The translations under genes and the position numbers were made by a program. Source: Costus lasius (taxonomy: Eukaryota; Streptophyta; Magnoliopsida; Zingiberales; Costaceae). Taken from it: a stretch of DNA of 64,000 bases. Numbering within the stretch: the stretch's first letter is position 1; every line of letters starts with the position of its first letter. Below, in pieces: positions 1 to 10,469 of this stretch. The stretch covers positions 43,684,507 through 43,748,506 of the forward strand of contig CM050449.1 of assembly GCA_027563935.2 (NCBI GenBank). Direction: 5' to 3'. The notes below the pieces were generated by a model. The model saw nothing but the letters and a program-made list of their open reading frames with translations. It ran no database searches and had not been told where the DNA came from.

Positions 1-891
1 ATTTGAACAAATGTGAACTCCACATGCAGTGTCCAACACCCATGATATAGAAGAAGATGAAAACATGACTTCAGTCACGAATATACCTGAGCCAGAAGCG
101 ATGCTTCCCCTCTTATCTCCTTGGAGCGCTTTACAGTCCTTTTTCCAGTGACCCAGCTGGTCACAGTGGAAACACCTGTATTCCTTCGACCGCTTCACCT
201 TCTGTTTCAGAGCCTTGTTGTAGTTCTTGACAGGGGCTTTGCCCTTCTTCCCCTTCTTCTTGTTCCTTGAAGGAACCATTAAGACAGAGGTTGAAGGCTT
301 TCCCTTCAGAGTTTCCTCAGTAGTCAAGAGCATATTCAGTAGCTCTGCCGGAGTACAATCGATTTTGTTCATATTAAAGTTAATGATGAACGCATCGAAA
401 GAAGGCGGAAGAGACTGCAGAATAATGTCTATAGCAAGCTCCTGATTGATGGTATGCCCCAGTTTCTCTAGAGCCTCCTTGTGCCCAATCATCTTGAGCA
501 CGTGAGCTCCCACTGGGCTCCCTTCAGCCAGTTTGCTCTGAAAGAAAAGCTTGGTCAGATTATAGCGTTCCGTCCTAGCCTGTGCAGCATACAGCATCTT
601 GAGGTTCGCTATAATTTCTATAGCCGACATATCCTCATGCTGACGCTGCAGCGGTGGCGTCATAGACGCTAGCATCAGGCAAGCGACATCAATGCTATCA
701 TTGACATGCTTTTCATAGGCATCCCGAACCGCCCTTGTGGCGTTCGGAGCGGGCTGAGGCGGTATTGCCGTCTCGAGGACATACAGTTTTCTCTCTGCCT
801 TAAGAACAATCTTAAGGTGTCCGAACCAGTCTGAGAAGTTCGGCCCAGCAAACTTCTCTCTTTCCAGTAGGGATCGCACATTGAAGCTCAT
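1..891 (-). CDS. Gag-Pol N-terminal part (Gag, zinc knuckle, protease start), open to window edge
   Basis: Starting at the ATG at 891-889 (MSFNVRSLLEREKF), I translated 297 codons to base 1 without a stop. Residues 1-215 are copia Gag, the particle protein, with the conserved DWFGHLKIVLK start and a later ARTERYNLTKLFF segment. A CCHC zinc knuckle (CFHCDQLGHWKKDC) lies at about residues 240-253 after a lysine-rich stretch, as expected for nucleocapsid. The protease active-site region WVLDTACGVHIC begins at about residue 284. Copia proteases usually have D-[ST]-G at this site; here Gly is Ala, and the A1 copy shares the change. The start is supported by the whole Gag N-terminus lying in frame after it. 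This is the only undamaged visible gag-pol frame in the window; whether the rest is intact cannot be seen. Confidence 0.92.
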   Translation of the reverse strand, partial: MSFNVRSLLEREKFAGPNFSDWFGHLKIVLKAERKLYVLETAIPPQPAPNATRAVRDAYEKHVNDSIDVACLMLASMTPPLQRQHEDMSAIEIIANLKMLYAAQARTERYNLTKLFFQSKLAEGSPVGAHVLKMIGHKEALEKLGHTINQELAIDIILQSLPPSFDAFIINFNMNKIDCTPAELLNMLLTTEETLKGKPSTSVLMVPSRNKKKGKKGKAPVKNYNKALKQKVKRSKEYRCFHCDQLGHWKKDCKALQGDKRGSIASGSGIFVTEVMFSSSSISWVLDTACGVHICSN

Positions 892-2682
892 GGTGTTCGT
901 TGCTGCAGAAATCTACAACAATGCAAGAACAGCAAGGTCAGTATCAATGTCAAGAATCAATCAGGACTTAAGAAAGATTCTTTTTCTCACTATTTTTATC
1001 TGGCTGAAAAATCCAGCAAAACAGCCCGAAAGAGTAGAACTCTTTTAGTGAGATGGGATCCAGATTTCATACTTGGTCTCCGCGTCCCGCTCAGGCGAGA
1101 TAAGATGCACAGAGAGTACAAGCACTAATCTCTGGTAGGCAGTCCCTGCCAATCGCCAACCCGTGCGATTCCCCTTCATCTGGGCAATCCAGCAGACTGT
1201 GCCAACTGAGTTGGTACATCATAGTCTCTGATCCCACAGATGGCTGCCTCCATGTGCTACCATATGCGCCACATATGTAGCCTACATGGCTAAGCTCACC
1301 CGACCTACTCCCTGGACCACCACATGCTATGCTGAGCAACGAGAAGCGATAAATCCCTTCTCTGTAACACGCAGGTGAAATCACACACCGTCTGAAGATA
1401 GATGGACGTGCCCACTGAGTGGGTACAACACGGCTCCAACGATAATCAGAACAGTGAGGTTTCGCGTCAGAAGGCTTACGAGCTTGATATTTCGTCGTTG
1501 GATTTTAACGGTCTTTTATCTTCTTCACTATCATGCAATTCCTATGGTGATAGCAGAAGATAAACTAATCATGCAATTCTAATATTAAACAATAAAAGAA
1601 AGCATGGATCTTATGTGGTAAAAGCCCATAGCCTAAGTAAGACCTTAATATCACTTAAGTCTTCACTTGCTTTTCTTCATGGGACTTTTGCTGCTCATCT
1701 GGCCCAAACCAGGGCCAAGCACCAACTGCAGCTCAGGTGCGCCCACCAGGAAGATGCGCCTGGTCCTAGGGTCGAACCCTAGACCTCCCACCAGGTCAAG
1801 CCTCTGCTGCATGCGCCTCTGCCAAATGTGCTTTGTGCTCTTCTCTGATTAATTTACAAATTAATCTATCTAGACAAGATTGACTCGCAGGTCAATAACA
1901 TTTATAAATTAAAAACAATGTGATACGCAGATCACAATAATTAATTTACTTTTCAATTCAGGCACGCAGGCCCCAGCACAGCAAACATTTAACATGGGCA
2001 GCCCACATAAGAATAAATAAACAAGCAATATGGCATCAAACATCATGTGATCCAGGATAAGAAAATAAAATTTCGAAAACCCCATTGGCATCAATTTTAA
2101 TTCTCTTATATGCTCTACAACCTTACAACGGTACATTAATAGGGATCCACTCATCCAAACTAGTCAGATCCAGTGCCCTTGCATGCACCAAGTCCTAACT
2201 GACTTGAGTCGACCCAATGGTCAACTATGCATGCGCCAAGGGCTGAACAACCACAATGAGGTCTGGCAAACGGGTGTGAGCCCGGGCTTAACTCATGTGC
2301 GTTCAACAAACGTCTCAACCAGACATCGCTACACACCTATGATGCAGTCGACCTATAGCCACCATTTGCTTGCGCAAGGGTGCTATCTGGTCGACCCATC
2401 TAGGCTGTCAGATGGTCTGATCAGACTAGTTGGATCTAACCTAGAGGATGACTTCAACCCTACTAACCCATCTAAGGGTTTATAGTAGGCGCTTAGTCTA
2501 ATGATAGGCGCGCAAGTGATATTCTTTTGATAAAACATCAACAACAAAGATGCGCCTACTAAACATGCGCAAACATAAAAGCATATGCTATCAATTTCGC
2601 ATGTAACCTATAGATCTAAGCATGTTGCGCAAACAAGGATCACAAAATAGCATCAAGCAATCATATGCATATATATAAACCT
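892..2682 (-). other. A0 untranslated leader between PBS and gag
   Basis: Non-coding leader, colinear with 19217-21031 of A1 in the opposite direction. It contains short perfect hairpins at about 1203-1215 (CCAACTGAGTTGG) and 1411-1423 (CCCACTGAGTGGG), and a segment near 1078-1110 whose counterpart in family B is also a hairpin. The short frames in this stretch are not conserved as proteins. The region may serve RNA packaging or translation; that is inference. Confidence 0.75.
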
Positions 2683-2694
2683 GCTCTGATACCA
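2683..2694 (-). other. A0 primer-binding site, initiator tRNA-Met type
   Basis: The plus strand reads GCTCTGATACCA, the complement of TGGTATCAGAGC, the standard plant PBS for initiator tRNA-Met. It lies two bases inside the 5' LTR and fixes the element's direction. Confidence 0.95.
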
Positions 2695-2696
2695 TT

Positions 2697-4395
2697 TGAT
2701 GGAACCCCTTTCGAGAGGGGGGCGAAAACCCTATTGGGGTGGCGCATAAAATTTTGCAAGCGGAAGAAGGGTTTTCATAGATCTTAATATCGCATATGAT
2801 TAACTTTCAAATGTCTAGATAGATAAGAGAAGGATCCATACCGTCGCCATCTCTTGGATGGAGTCTTGGAAGAAGAAAGCAAGAGAGATCTCCTCCAAAG
2901 GTTGTCGCACACAAGAAGAAGAAGACCTACTTCTTTGGCGCGACTTGTGCTAGCAAGGCTCCAAAGATTTCTTGATCGGTTGAAGGGATGAAGAGATGAT
3001 CGCTTGGCCGAATCCTCTTGTCGTCGACCTCCACAACGCAAGCCGTGAGTCGTCTCAACCAAGAGCGAATTGAGCGAGGAGAATAGAGAGGAGGCGTTTT
3101 TCCGAACGTGGAAACGTTCCCTCTTTGAAACCGAACATTCCAAAAATAGCAATGCCTTGACTACATGCGTTATGCGTTCACCAAGTGAACCAAGCGCATC
3201 TCTCTTCTCCCATATGAACCATGCACTCAACCCATGAGCCGGTTCAATTTCTTTGGTTCAATGATTAAACCAAATCAGCCCAAACATTAAGTCTAGATCG
3301 AATTAGACCCCAAGGTCCTAGATCTGACCATTCATCATCTGACGCTTCTAATCTGATCGATCTAGCATCACCACTCTCGATCGAAGCTTACCGATCTCAA
3401 GCCCTAATCAATCAAACATGATCAGACCAGATCTCACTTACAATCAGAGTTTAAATCCCTTTAAACTGAACCAAAACAATTCAGTCCACACGATCTGACT
3501 TAAGTAAGCCATATCATCAAATTGTGCGACCCTGAGGGTTTCCTTTAAATGTCGGTAACGATAACTTACGTTATCACGATCAGTGAGGGGTATCTAGCAA
3601 CACATCACTGTCTCCCGATATAAAGGAAAGAGTCTTCCAAGACTACACCCAAAACATAGCTCAAGTGTGAATCCAACTCACAAGGCAAACATGTTTCCTT
3701 TGCCACTGGATGTTCTTATTGGACAAGTGTGTCAAGCTTGTAGCTCCAACATGATGAGCATGATTAGATCAGATGAACACAATCACCTGGGTATGGCCAT
3801 ACACTCTCTCAATCATCTCATCCAGGGGGCCCCTTTAGAACATCACTCTCCTTAAACAAGGAGACGGCAATCCTATGTCTATCACTAGTGCCCTAACATG
3901 ACTCAAGCTCACCATCCAAGATAGTCTATAACCATTATGTTTCAAATGATATTGAACTACCTCAAAACAATGACAATCATCATTTAGAAAACACAAGTGA
4001 TCTCAAGTCAGAGGAAATGTGCCACTTGCAGCATTCAAGGATTATTCACATTGTGACAAACAATTGAATATCCTAGTAGGGTCTGTCCAGTACATCCAAT
4101 GTACCCATGAGTCTACATCTTATTCCATGCTCGAAGCATCCTATAAGATTAGAACACATATTAGTCTTAACCATATCAAGGCTGTCTCATGTTCACCAAG
4201 ATATATCGACTAAGGACATTATTGCATGTTAGCCTAGCTGAACAGCTTTGAGACATTATTCAGTAGTACACTTATTACAGCAGACAAGGTAACAACCTGA
4301 ATAACAACTATTGCCTTTATAAACTTAAAAGTTTATACATGATACTATTACAATCCCAAGGCCTCAAACATTAGCCTTAAGGGCATACCCCAACA
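2697..4395 (-). repeat. A0 5' LTR (1699 bp)
   Basis: The right boundary is ...ACCCCAACA (plus strand), the complement of the TGTTGGGG start; the left boundary is TGATGGAACC next to the PBS. It aligns along its length with the A1 LTRs (17519-19202 and 24945-26630) and with the solo LTR at 55615-57320. The terminal bases are TG...CA. Frames such as those at 2784-3230 and 3667-3855 fall inside it and are not genes. Confidence 0.93.
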
Positions 4396-5452
4396 TCTTG
4401 GACATGGATAACTCTATATGTAACATAAATCATAAAAGGATCAAACTGAGTGGTTCAGTTGGTGCGTACCATTGGCATTGTCGATTAGCCCATATAAACA
4501 AGAATCGCATTCAACAACTCTATGCAAATGAATTGTTAGATTCAAACTCCTTAGAGGAGTTTGATACTTGTGAACTTTGTTTGTGAGGGAAAATGACAAA
4601 AGAGCCTTTCACCAAGACTGGTGAGAGGGTAGGAGGTTTGTTGGATCTCATACATAGTGATGTGTGTGGGTCATTCAGTAAACAAGCCAGAGGAGGGTAC
4701 AACTACTTCATCACATTTACTGATGACTTCAGTAGATACAGTTATGTCAATTTGATGAGACATAAGTCCGAATCCTTTGAGAAATTTAAGGAGTTCAGAC
4801 ATGGAATAGAGAACCAGCTTGGTAGATCCATTAAGACTCTTCGATTAGATTGTGGTGGAGAGTACCTAAGCGGTGAGTTCTTTGACTATCTTAGAGAGTG
4901 TGGGATTCTATCCTAACTCACTCCTCCTGGAACACCATAGTGGAATGGTGTGTCTGAAAGGAGAAATCGAACCTTGTTGGACATGGTTTGATCTATGATG
5001 AGTCATGCAACTCTACCACCCTCATTTTGGGGCCATGCACTAGTGATAGCTTTTCTCATACTGAATAATGTTCCATCTAAGAGTGTCTCCAAGATTTCGT
5101 ACTTGGTATGAAGTGGGAGACGCCCGAATCTCTCTTTTATCAGAGTCTGGGGATGTGAGGATTATGTCAAACGTCAGGATTCTGGCAAGCTAGAACCCAG
5201 ATCTGATAAATGTGTGTTTGTGGGGTATCCTAAGGAAACTAAAGTATATTACTTCTATATTCCCAACGAGAACAAAGTTTTTGTTGCTCGGGGTGTTGTC
5301 TTTTTAGAGAAAGAATTTCTCATGAAAGAAGTCAGTGGTAGGAAGTTTGACTTGGATGAGGTCCAAGTGCAACCATAAGACACAGAGATGGAACCTGAGC
5401 CACCTATACCAGTTGCTGGGCAACTAGAGGCTCAGACACAGGCCCTGCGTAG
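4396..5452 (+). pseudogene. H1 integrase region, broken
   Basis: It opens inside the pre-integrase region (DNSICNINHKR, then WHCRLAHINKNRIQQL and CELCL, the HHCC zinc finger) and continues through the integrase core: LLDLIHSDVCG, YFITFTDDFSRYSYV, and, after further stops, WNGVSERRNRTLLDMV. Integrase would insert the element's cDNA. It is dead: stops lie near 4584, 4914, 4937, 4989, 5107 and 5377. At several of these B1 or B2 has CAA or CAG, so the change is C to T. It stops at 5452, where S is inserted. Confidence 0.9.
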
Positions 5453-7399
5453 TGATGACACCAAAATATATAGTATATTTTGTATCATTTTAGATATCTT
5501 TTCATGCTAAATTGAGGATCTTATTACTTGTTTTCATGCTAAATTCATCGAATATTGCAAAGTCTACTTCTATTTTTGTTTTTCATGATTTTCAGATAAA
5601 AAGGCATTATTTCAAGGAGTTTTCAAGCAAAATCAAACACATAGAAGAGTTGCCATCATCAAGAGGAGATCACCCAAGAAATTTCATGCAAAACGAAGCA
5701 ACTCAGCAAATTACGGCCGTGTCGTAACCTATTTTACGGTACCGTATTTTCATACGCTACCGTAAAATCCAAGCCACTGCCATATTTTGAGGAGTTTTCG
5801 AACAGAAGGTTTTTTGAATTTTACGGTAGTATCGTAAACCAGATTACGGTATCGTATTTTAGAGCACTTCAGAACATAAACTTTGCTTGATTTTACGGCA
5901 CTGCCGTAAAGGATTACACGAGCCGTATTTTCCAGTCACTTCCGAACAGAGAGTTCAGCCGATTTTACGACTATACCGTAAACCAGATTACAGTGCTGTA
6001 TTGCCTAGACAACATCAGACCAGAAAATTTGACCGATTTTACGGCAGTGCCGTAAACTATTACACTGTCGTATTTCTGTTGTTAAACGTGATTTCCAGGT
6101 CAATTCTGAAGTCTGATTCTTGCGGAGATGATTGCGGGCGAACCAGAGATTTATATTCGAAGCCATAAGAAGCAATCAGGGAATTTTGGAGGAGAGGATT
6201 AGAGATACACCGAAAGCCCCAATTTTCATCGATAGTCAAGGCAGAAATCGTCATTCACGCCGCCGCCTAGGGTTCCGCCACCGCAACGAATCCAGGGCAT
6301 CTCCGGCCATGAAATTCATACCAAAGCTACATCTGAAGGAGGAGACGATGTACCAGAAGTTTCAGAAGAAAAAGAAATCAATCAAAGGAGAATTCAAGGA
6401 AAAAAGGGAGACAGCCACTATTTATCGAGATAAATCGAAATTACGGCTGTGAAATATTTCACAGCCATCCTGTATTTTTCTAAAACTCTTCTTTCATTGA
6501 TTTTTGAACTTCTGAAATTATGGAATTTTGTAACTCCTTTACCATGCTAGCTTAAACTACCCTTGGGACATGGGAGAGAATTCACTTGATTTTTAATGAC
6601 TAGATGACTATTTTTTTCACTATTTCATTGCGTTTAATCTTAGCATGATGATTTTGCTCCTGTGATATTTGTGCTTAGACTCTCTATAGATCCATGTTAC
6701 TTATCCTGTTTGTAGAATTTTCGCTATTGACTGAAAGGTAATTGCTTGAGAATTCAGAACCCTAGAATTGCATGTTAGGAACCCTTCCATAGGTTAGATC
6801 CAATTTGTTCAGTTCTAGTAGATTAATTGCCATGATAATAACATGAATCTATAGATTGAGTCTAATTGTCAAACGTGGAAATCTTTCACGAAAGTGAGGA
6901 TCGGAATGTTGGAGATCCATGAGTAAAACTAGTGTTGAGGCTCGGATGCACGAAAGTGATCCTTGAGATTCCACTAGAGATTATCAACCTAGAATTCGGA
7001 TGCACGAAAGTGATCTTTGAGTTCATTGATTAATGATTTACTTATCTTCAGCATTGAGATGAATCTTGCATGAAAGCGAAGATTAATCCCTGCATGGTTG
7101 TTAGCACGAGAGTGAAACAATCCTTTTATTAAGTAATTTGCATCTTCATCATGATAAAATTAAACTGACGAATTCTTTATTCATGTCTAGTCATAGAAAT
7201 TATAGTGAATGAAACCCTAGTCCCAGTTTTCTCTCCGACAGTATTCTTCCGTGTGTTTGCGATATTTGCTTGACTTTCATTCGACTACCTAGATAGTGAG
7301 AAATCAATTGATCAGTACTTGACAACATAGGTCTCTGTGGGTTCGATAGCTTTCTTTATTACTTCGAGTATCCGTGCACTTGCGGATCACAACACGTAG
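5448..7399 (+). mobile_element. S: solo Tat/Athila-like gypsy LTR with CGTAG target duplication
   Basis: The LTR runs 5453-7394, starting TGATGACACC and ending GATCACAACA. It is flanked by exact 5-base duplicates CGTAG at 5448-5452 and 7395-7399. Removing it and one duplicate joins the H1 pol at the same place where B2 is continuous. No internal domain or second LTR is present, so it is a solo LTR left by LTR-LTR recombination. The TGATG start and the phrase near 7334-7345 (CTCTGTGGGTTCGATA-like) before the LTR end are typical of plant Tat/Athila LTRs; the lineage call is moderate. The short frames inside are fortuitous. Confidence 0.9.
5709..6076 (+). repeat. Palindromic tandem repeat array in the S LTR
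   Basis: Units starting at about 5819, 5891, 5963 and 6037 (period 72-74), with a divergent first unit from 5709. Each has a short inverted repeat of the form TTTTACGG...CCGTAAA, followed by a second half (GATTAC...CGTATTTT) and a variable spacer. The array starts about 256 bp into the LTR. Confidence 0.85.
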
Positions 7400-8338
7400 G
7401 TCTGAGAGGATTCGTCGTGCACCTGAGAGGTACCGGTCGCTGCCGACCCAACACGACGGGATCTTCATCATTGAGGATGAACCCAGGACCTATGATGAGG
7501 CGGTCGCTGGACCAGACTCCAAGAGATGGCTTGAGGCCATGAGATCCGAGATGGATTCCATGTCGGCTAACCAAGTTTGGGATTTGGTTGAGCTACCTGA
7601 TGGGGTAAAACCTATAGGGTGTAAATGGGTCTTCAAGAGGAAGACTGAGATGGATGACAACATAGTTACTTATAAGGGTAGACTTGTGGCTAAAGGATTT
7701 AGACAAGTCCACGGGGTCGACTATGATGAAACCTTCTCACCAGTTGCCATGTTTAAATCCATTTGAATCCTGCTTGCTATAACTGCATATCACAATTATG
7801 AGATATGGCAGATGGATGTAAAGATAGCGTTCCTTAACGGAAAGTTGACAGAGGATATGTATATGACACAACCTGATGGTTTTATCCATCCTACAGAGGC
7901 CAATAAGGTCTGCAAGCTAAAGAGATCCATTTATGGATTAAAGCAAGCTTCTCGAAGTTGAAATCTTTGATTTGATGAAGCAGTAAGAAATTACGGCTTC
8001 ATTAAGAGCGAAGATGATGCCTGTGTATATAGAAAATTCAGTAGGAGCATGATGACATTTCTGGTCTTGTATGTCGACGACATACTACTCATCGGAAACG
8101 ACATCCCTAGTCTTCAAGCTATGAAGACATGGTTGGGGAAGTGTTTTGAGATGAAAAACTTAGGGGAGGCCGCCTATATCCTAGGTGTGAGGATCTACCG
8201 GGATAAGATCCAAGAAGCTCCTGGCCCTTAGTCAGAGTACTTACATTGATAAGGTCCTAGAGAGGTTCCGCTTGGAGCAATCTAAGAAAGGTTACCTTCT
8301 AGTGAGATGGGCCTTATTCTCTCCAAGAGCCAGTGTCC
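7400..8338 (+). pseudogene. H1 reverse transcriptase region, broken
   Basis: It continues H1 pol after the S insertion: RRAPERYRSLPTQHD linker, then the RT domain with GCKWVFKRKTEMDDNIVTY, LVAKGFRQVHGVDYDETFSP, IWQMDVK, LKRSIYGLKQASRS and the catalytic YVDDILLIG at about 8070. Reverse transcriptase copies element RNA into cDNA. Stops near 7764 and 7960 and a frame change near 8205 destroy it. It ends at AGCCAGTGTCC, where T1 begins; the following RT end and RNase H of this copy are not in the window. Confidence 0.9.
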
Positions 8339-9609
8339 TGATGTCTCATATTTTTATAGTCTTTTAGACTAATATTTACCTGTGAATCGAGACCTATTTT
8401 CATGTTTTTACATCTCTTTCCTGCTTATTTCATTGATTTTCTTCAGAAGCTTCACTTCTTGTCATGTTGATGAATACAGGACAATTCACTCGCTTTTTGA
8501 ACTATTTGGAGGTATATTTATGTCCCTGAGTGAATCAGGAACCTTGATGAGAAGTTTGGCGTCAAACAGAGCTAATTTCCAAAATTATGGCCGAGGCCCT
8601 AATCTGCATTATGGCCATAATTTCCAATTTGAATTCTTAAGAAGCCCATTTTCATTCAAGCATAATCATATTCTGAAGGCGTGCTCTTAATTTTCTCAAA
8701 AGAAGCCATTCGGAAGACGAAAACTTCGACAGAAGACGTTATAGGTATCGCCGTAATTTCACCTTGCCTGTAATCTTCACATCGGCGACCTTTGACATCA
8801 TACTATGGCCCGAATTCAAGTGAAGTCAAAGGTCAATTCACACAAAAAAAATTTAGATGAAACAAAATTCGTTACAGAAATTACAGGCATGCCCTTATTC
8901 TCTTTACACCCGTAATGGTGAGCATTAAGTGCGTTGAAGGGATGCATTAATTCGATCATAACTTTTCCTTTACAACTCCGATTTGGGCATTTTTTGTGTC
9001 ATTACGATGAGCTTTTAATGGCCCATAAGTGTATGAGCATTTCAGGAGCTGAAAAGAATCGATGACAGCATTACAGCCAAGCCCATAATCTTCATTACAC
9101 CCATAATCACACTTACACAACCTAAAGTCAAATCAGCCATAACTCTGTCATTATAGCTCCATTTTGAATGTTGTTGGTGTCAAAACGTAGCTAATTAAAA
9201 GGGCTATAATGCTGGCAACTTAGAAATGATAAAAGGGGCGAAAATCTCTGAGGAATGCAGCACCCAGTTGGGGCTCAAGGTGGGCTAGTGAGTTTTGAAA
9301 GGGAGAAAGCTTTGGTGACAACAAGGGAGGAGGATGGAGCCATGCTATCATTCTAGAAGACTTGAAGGAAAATTGCAATGCTTTTGCAAAAGAGTTTGCT
9401 TCCTTTTTCTTCTATCTTCTCTTTAGTTCTTTCTAATTCTTTAGAGATTGTACTGAATCGTTGTCATGCTAGCTAATCTTTTTATCGGAACAAGGGTGTA
9501 ATGTCGTTGCATGTATCTTCTATTCGAACTTGTTTTCTTGTAGCAAATGCAATTTTATCTTGTGTTTATTCGATTTGTGCTATTTTACTGCAAGTATTTC
9601 CTTGATCAC
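8339..9609 (+). repeat. T1 5' LTR, left part (Tat/Athila-like)
   Basis: T1 starts TGATGTCTCATATTTTTATAG exactly where the H1 pol frame is lost; the left flank is TGTCC (8334-8338). It shares the TGATG start, a CATGCTAGCTAA landmark (near 9465; 6545 in S) and palindromic subrepeats with S. G1 is inserted at 9610, and the LTR end reappears at 35472-35832 with a tRNA-Asp-like PBS behind it. The frame at 8382-8690 is within the LTR and resembles no protein I know. Confidence 0.72.
8579..9115 (+). repeat. Diverged palindromic subrepeats in the T1 LTR
   Basis: Units near 8581, 8748, 8878 and 9070 have the form ATTAYRGSC...GSC-TAAT followed by TTACACCCRTAAT. Examples are ATTATGGCCATAATT (8611-8625) and TTACACCCGTAATGG (near 8908). 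The pattern parallels the S array although the bases differ, and it begins at a similar LTR position (about 240 bp in). Confidence 0.6.
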
Positions 9610-10469
9610 TGATGGAGGGAAAGGCTACGCATCTAAGAGGTACAAATGGGGCTTAAAGCCACCCTAACCCAAGGGTACCTTCTAAGTCCCCACTTTCCTT
9701 TTCAGCACTTTCCTTATTTGCATTGCATGGCATTTTAGGTTAGTTCCACCCCCAAGTCTATCATGTAGTTTACTTTTATGAATGTTGTTGGTAGGTTGTG
9801 CATTGTAATGTCATGGTAGGTTAGTGCATGTAGAATGGATACTTATAAATTCAGCTTAAGGGGAAATTAAGCTATCTCACTCCACTTCAACAAGCTAGCT
9901 CCCAATTTGGAAGGTCCACTCCAAACTAGTTCAAGAAAAGGCTTCAAACTCAACTCCACTTCAACTCCACTTCCAAGATCACTTACCAATTGAAGACATT
10001 GCCAACTCATGAAGGAATATGCGCCACCCTCATTCAATAAATCAAGAAAGGCTCACTCAAGATCCACAAATCAAGGAAGGGCCTCATCTAGATCCACAAA
10101 TCAAGGAGGAGCATTGATGAAGACTTTCCTTACCTCATTGCCACCCAAACAACAAAGGAAAGGTTTTCAAAATTTAGCCACACATGCGCCAACAACCCAA
10201 GGAGGCAGCCATTCGAAATTCAAAAGCTTACCATGTTCGGCCCCCCAAAGAAGGCAACAAAATCAGCCCCTTTAATGCCTTGTTCCTATTTCGAATTTTC
10301 CCCAAATATGTAAGGGGCGCAAGGGGCCAATGACCACCTTGCCCTCAGCTTATCCTCATCCCTTAGCTGCTATTTATTGTATCCCCATCGCATCATGTCA
10401 TTAGCATTGTTGAAATAAAATTGTCTACTAGTTGCTAGCCAACTTATGGGTGCATGTGTCGCCTAGGGT

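Larger units (their letters stand above)
1..4395 (-). mobile_element. A0: Ty1/copia retrotransposon, family A, 5' part
   Basis: Read on the minus strand this is, in order: a 5' LTR (4395 down to 2697), a PBS, a leader of about 1.8 kb, and an open gag-pol frame that leaves the window at base 1. It is colinear with the complete family A element at 17519-26630. It sits in an older plus-strand copia element (H1); the 5 bases on its right flank are TCTTG, and the matching duplicate would lie left of the window. Assignment to an Angela/BARE-like lineage rests on the TGTTGG LTR start, Met PBS and the RT/RNase H sequence of family members, and is inferred. Confidence 0.93.
4396..8338 (+). mobile_element. 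H1: old family B-like copia element, internal remnant
   Basis: H1 is a plus-strand copia pol remnant split by the S solo LTR, with its left part displaced by A0 and its right part cut by T1. The pieces are integrase (4396-5452) and the RT region (7400-8338). It resembles B2 on the minus strand closely enough that the missing bases at each insertion site can be located. No LTR of H1 is in the window. It is the oldest visible layer on the left side of the nest. Confidence 0.88.

Noticed and set aside
2784..3230. 148-codon minus-strand frame
   Set aside because: Lies in the A0 LTR, not open in the A1 or solo A LTRs, no homology.
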